A stretch of 7,673 nucleotides of DNA from Bifidobacterium breve (GTDB lineage: Bacteria; Actinomycetota; Actinomycetes; Mycobacteriales; Mycobacteriaceae): positions 1-7,673 of the forward strand of contig CALQLM010000040.1 of NCBI GenBank assembly GCA_943331415.1. Reading direction: 5' to 3'. The notes under the pieces are model-generated. The model did not search any database. It saw only the letters and a list, made by a program, of their open reading frames with translations, and was not told the DNA's origin. Positions within the stretch are counted from its first letter, which is position 1. Each line of letters opens with the position of its first letter. Below are positions 5,817 through 7,673 of the stretch, in pieces. A program made the position numbers and the translations under genes.

Positions 5817-5829
5817 CGCCCCGGATTAT
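5807..5829 (+). terminator. Possible intrinsic terminator at the end of the CBS gene
   Basis: GGGCG (5807-5811) and CGCCC (5817-5821) form a 5-bp GC stem with the five-base loop GCTGA that contains the CBS stop codon. It is followed by CGGATTATT, only mildly T-rich. It could end transcription between the two convergent genes, but the stem is short. Confidence 0.3.
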
Positions 5830-6426
5830 TCAGCTCCAGGAGTACTCGGCGCGCAGTCGGGTGGCGACGAGTTCAAAGGTGTGACGCTCCATCACGGCGC
5901 CCTCTCGCCGGATGCCCTCCTCAGGCACGTCGAGAATCCGGTCCAGCCGCACCCAGCTGGGCCGCCCTTCGTGATCCCAGTCGCCGGCCCCGATGCCGAT
6001 CCAGGCCGGATCGTCGGCGTGATGCAGCTGGCTGGAGAGCATCAGCCCGAGCAGTGTGCGGTGTTCCCGGCCAACCACCAGCACCGGTCGATCCTTGCCG
6101 CGGGTGGGGTCGTCCTCGTACACCACCCAGGTCCAGACGATCTCCCCGGGATCCGCTCGGCCGTCAAGGTCGGGTGCGTAGATCACGGTGCGGGCCCGAT
6201 GCGCGGTGGGCAGGCTGCCGCTGGTGACCGGTCGGCCTGCAGTGATCGCCGCGGGTGGCTCGGCGGGCAGGGCGGTAGCCACCAACGCTTCCAGGCCCAG
6301 CCTCAGCCCATGCTGAATAGTCCGCTGGATCACAAGCGGATCCGGTAGCTGACGGAACAATTTCGGAGCCTCGTTGAAGACAAGGTGCTCCGCGAGCCGC
6401 TGAAACGTCCTCCACTGCGACGCCAT
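5830..6426 (-). CDS. PemK/MazF-like domain protein, stand-alone (Rv2405 counterpart)
   Basis: This 198-residue protein has an N-terminal helical part (about 1-50, EHLVFNEAPKLFRQL) and a C-terminal domain (about 93-195) resembling the PemK/MazF barrel: PGEIVWTWVVYED (93-105), GKDRPVLVVGREHRT (110-124) and PSWVRLDRILDV (156-167). MazF toxins are mRNA endoribonucleases, but here the domain sits in a longer protein with no antitoxin-like small gene beside it, so toxicity is doubtful. The exact catalytic Arg and Ser/Thr cannot be assigned with confidence; Arg113 and Ser131/132 are the positional candidates. The start at 6426 (MASQWRTF) is chosen because TATGAT lies 7 bases upstream, the spacing of a leaderless transcript, and no Shine-Dalgarno exists. 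An upstream in-frame ATG at 6438 falls inside that -10. Divergent from lepA. Confidence 0.75.
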   Translation of the reverse strand: MASQWRTFQRLAEHLVFNEAPKLFRQLPDPLVIQRTIQHGLRLGLEALVATALPAEPPAAITAGRPVTSGSLPTAHRARTVIYAPDLDGRADPGEIVWTWVVYEDDPTRGKDRPVLVVGREHRTLLGLMLSSQLHHADDPAWIGIGAGDWDHEGRPSWVRLDRILDVPEEGIRREGAVMERHTFELVATRLRAEYSWS

Positions 6427-6433
6427 TCTTAAA

Positions 6434-6439
6434 ATCATA
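6434..6439 (-). promoter_or_regulatory. -10 element TATGAT, leaderless-type, for the PemK-like gene
   Basis: On the minus strand TATGAT (5/6 to TATAAT and a full TANNNT) is followed by TTTAAGA and then ATG at 6426. Transcription would therefore begin at or within a base of the A of the start codon, as in the many leaderless mycobacterial mRNAs. No -35 is recognisable 16-19 bp upstream. Confidence 0.6.
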
Positions 6440-6471
6440 GGCGAGAGCCGACACCCGGCGGCGCGTGGCGA

Positions 6472-6502
6472 TTGTGTTCGGATGCCCCGGCGCCGATACG
6501 CT
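6472..6502 (+). promoter_or_regulatory. Possible lepA promoter
   Basis: TTGTGT (6472-6477) and TACGCT (6497-6502, fits TANNNT) are 19 bp apart, pointing to a transcript start around 6508-6510, at or just past the first in-frame ATG (6507). The match is weak and the spacing long, so it is tentative, but it bears on which codon starts lepA. Confidence 0.3.
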
Positions 6503-6506
6503 GGGC

Positions 6507-7673
6507 ATGTCTGCTCCCTCGTGCGTAAACCCTCACACGAGTACCGCTCACCAGGAGATTCCCATCAGCAGTTTCGCCGACCGGACGTTCACCGCGCCGG
6601 CGCAGATTCGGAACTTCTGCATCATCGCTCACATTGATCACGGGAAGTCGACGCTGGCTGACCGGATGTTGCAGTTGACCGGTGTGGTCGCCGACCGGGA
6701 TATGCGCGCCCAGTACCTCGACCGGATGGATATCGAGCGGGAGCGCGGGATCACCATCAAGGCGCAGAACGTTCGGCTGCCATGGCGCGTCGGTGACACC
6801 GACTACGTCCTGCACCTGATCGACACTCCCGGCCACGTCGACTTCACCTACGAGGTGTCCCGCGCGCTGGAGGCCTGTGAGGGCGCGGTGCTACTGGTGG
6901 ATGCCGCCCAGGGCATCGAGGCGCAGACGCTGGCCAATCTGTACCTGGCACTTGATCGCGACCTCACGATCATTCCGGTGCTCAACAAGATCGACTTACC
7001 GGCGGCAGATCCGGAGCGCTACGCCGGCGAACTCGCCCACATCATCGGGTGTGAGCCCGGCGACGTCCTGCGGGTGTCGGGAAAGACCGGGGAGGGTGTG
7101 ACCGAGCTTCTCGACGAAGTTGTCCGACTGGTGCCCGCACCCGTGGGTGACGCCGACGCCCCGGCCCGCGCGATGATTTTCGACTCGGTGTACGACATCT
7201 ACCGCGGTGTGGTCACCTACGTGCGCGTGGTCGACGGCAAGCTGACCCCGCGCGAGAAGATCAAGATGATGTCGACCGGAACCATGCACGAGTTGCTCGA
7301 AGTCGGCATCGTCTCACCGGAACCCAAGCCCACCGAGGGCCTTGGTGTGGGCGAGGTGGGATACCTCATCACGGGAGTGAAGGATGTCCGCCAGTCCAAG
7401 GTCGGCGACACCGTCACATCCGCCCGCCATGGCGCGACCCAGGCGCTGACCGGCTACCGGGAGCCCCGACCGATGGTCTACTCGGGCCTCTACCCGGTGG
7501 ACGGATCCGACTACCCGAATCTGCGTGACGCACTGGAGCGATTGCAACTCAACGACGCGGCGCTGGTGTGGGAGCCCGAAACGTCGGTCGCGTTGGGCTT
7601 CGGCTTCCGCTGCGGGTTCCTCGGCCTGCTGCACATGGAGATCACCCGTGAGCGTCTTGAGCGCGAGTTCGAC
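6507..7673 (+). CDS. lepA: Elongation factor 4 (LepA) GTPase, N-terminal 389 residues (3' end outside window)
   Basis: LepA/EF4 is a ribosome-binding translational GTPase related to EF-G, implicated in back-translocation, stalled ribosomes and initiation or assembly quality. The window carries about 60 percent of the usual 600-650 residues. GTPase motifs are intact: G1 AHIDHGKST (41-49), G2 RGITIK (80-85), G3 DTPGH (106-110), G4 NKID (160-163) and G5 SGKTG (191-195). The beta-barrel domain II covers about 222-310 and the EF-G III-like domain starts near 320, with the LepA signature [16 protein letters not shown] (364-379). The first in-frame ATG (6507) gives [10 protein letters not shown], then [10 protein letters not shown], a stretch I recall in M. 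tuberculosis LepA. A good Shine-Dalgarno (AGGAG, 6553-6557) sits far inside this frame, so the real start is uncertain. Divergent from the PemK-like gene. Confidence 0.95.
   Translation, partial: MSAPSCVNPHTSTAHQEIPISSFADRTFTAPAQIRNFCIIAHIDHGKSTLADRMLQLTGVVADRDMRAQYLDRMDIERERGITIKAQNVRLPWRVGDTDYVLHLIDTPGHVDFTYEVSRALEACEGAVLLVDAAQGIEAQTLANLYLALDRDLTIIPVLNKIDLPAADPERYAGELAHIIGCEPGDVLRVSGKTGEGVTELLDEVVRLVPAPVGDADAPARAMIFDSVYDIYRGVVTYVRVVDGKLTPREKIKMMSTGTMHELLEVGIVSPEPKPTEGLGVGEVGYLITGVKDVRQSKVGDTVTSARHGATQALTGYREPRPMVYSGLYPVDGSDYPNLRDALERLQLNDAALVWEPETSVALGFGFRCGFLGLLHMEITRERLEREFD
6553..6566 (+). promoter_or_regulatory. Shine-Dalgarno-like AGGAG followed by in-frame ATC, possible alternative lepA start
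   Basis: AGGAG (6553-6557) is 6 bases before an in-frame ATC (6564-6566), and an in-frame ATT directly follows it (6558-6560). The same bases encode the residues QEIPI if translation begins at 6507. The spacing is ideal but the codon is not a standard start. It is either a coincidence of the coding sequence or a rare AUC/AUU initiation site. Confidence 0.3.

Noticed and set aside
5881..6348. 155-codon plus-strand open frame opposite the PemK-like gene.
   Set aside because: Shadow frame; the minus-strand protein shows family motifs and its own promoter, this one shows none.

Overview
The window comes from a high-GC actinobacterium, almost certainly Mycobacterium or a close relative. Gene order and protein sequences match, from memory, the M. 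tuberculosis stretch Rv2413c to Rv2404c (holA, rpsT, Rv2411c, Rv2410c, Rv2409c, Rv2407, Rv2406c, Rv2405, lepA), read here in reverse. The PE gene that sits between the Rv2409c and Rv2407 counterparts in M. tuberculosis (Rv2408, PE24) is absent; only 4 bp separate the two genes. GTG starts, a leaderless-type promoter and heavy use of G/C at third codon positions fit this assignment.

Layout: 1-524 holds the 3' end of holA (DNA polymerase III delta), converging on rpsT (ribosomal protein bS20, minus strand, 537-797). The 798-961 gap is a divergent promoter region with a good rpsT promoter and a large palindrome. At 962-4445 lies a three-gene, translationally coupled plus-strand operon: circularly permuted ATP-grasp protein, alpha-E protein and transglutaminase-like protein, joined by two TGATG stop/start overlaps. 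This is a known but functionally unsolved module, predicted to make or attach a peptide or amide-linked product, and it is the least understood system here. At 4450-5277 (minus) is an RNase Z-like metallo-beta-lactamase-fold protein. It is divergent from a two-CBS-domain protein (5385-5816, plus), and their 107-bp shared gap carries a perfect TGTGA-N6-TCACA Crp-type site and a second palindrome. A stand-alone PemK/MazF-like protein (minus, 5830-6426, probably leaderless) is divergent from lepA/EF4 (6507 to the window end, 3'-truncated).

The flanks are housekeeping (replication, ribosome, translation). The middle is conserved but poorly characterised. No RNA genes, insertion sequences, prophage, CRISPR arrays or signs of recent gene transfer were seen. 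Gene packing is tight: 12, 4 and 13 bp at the three convergent junctions and 1-base overlaps inside the operon. The regulatory content is therefore concentrated in three divergent gaps (798-961, 5278-5384, 6427-6506).
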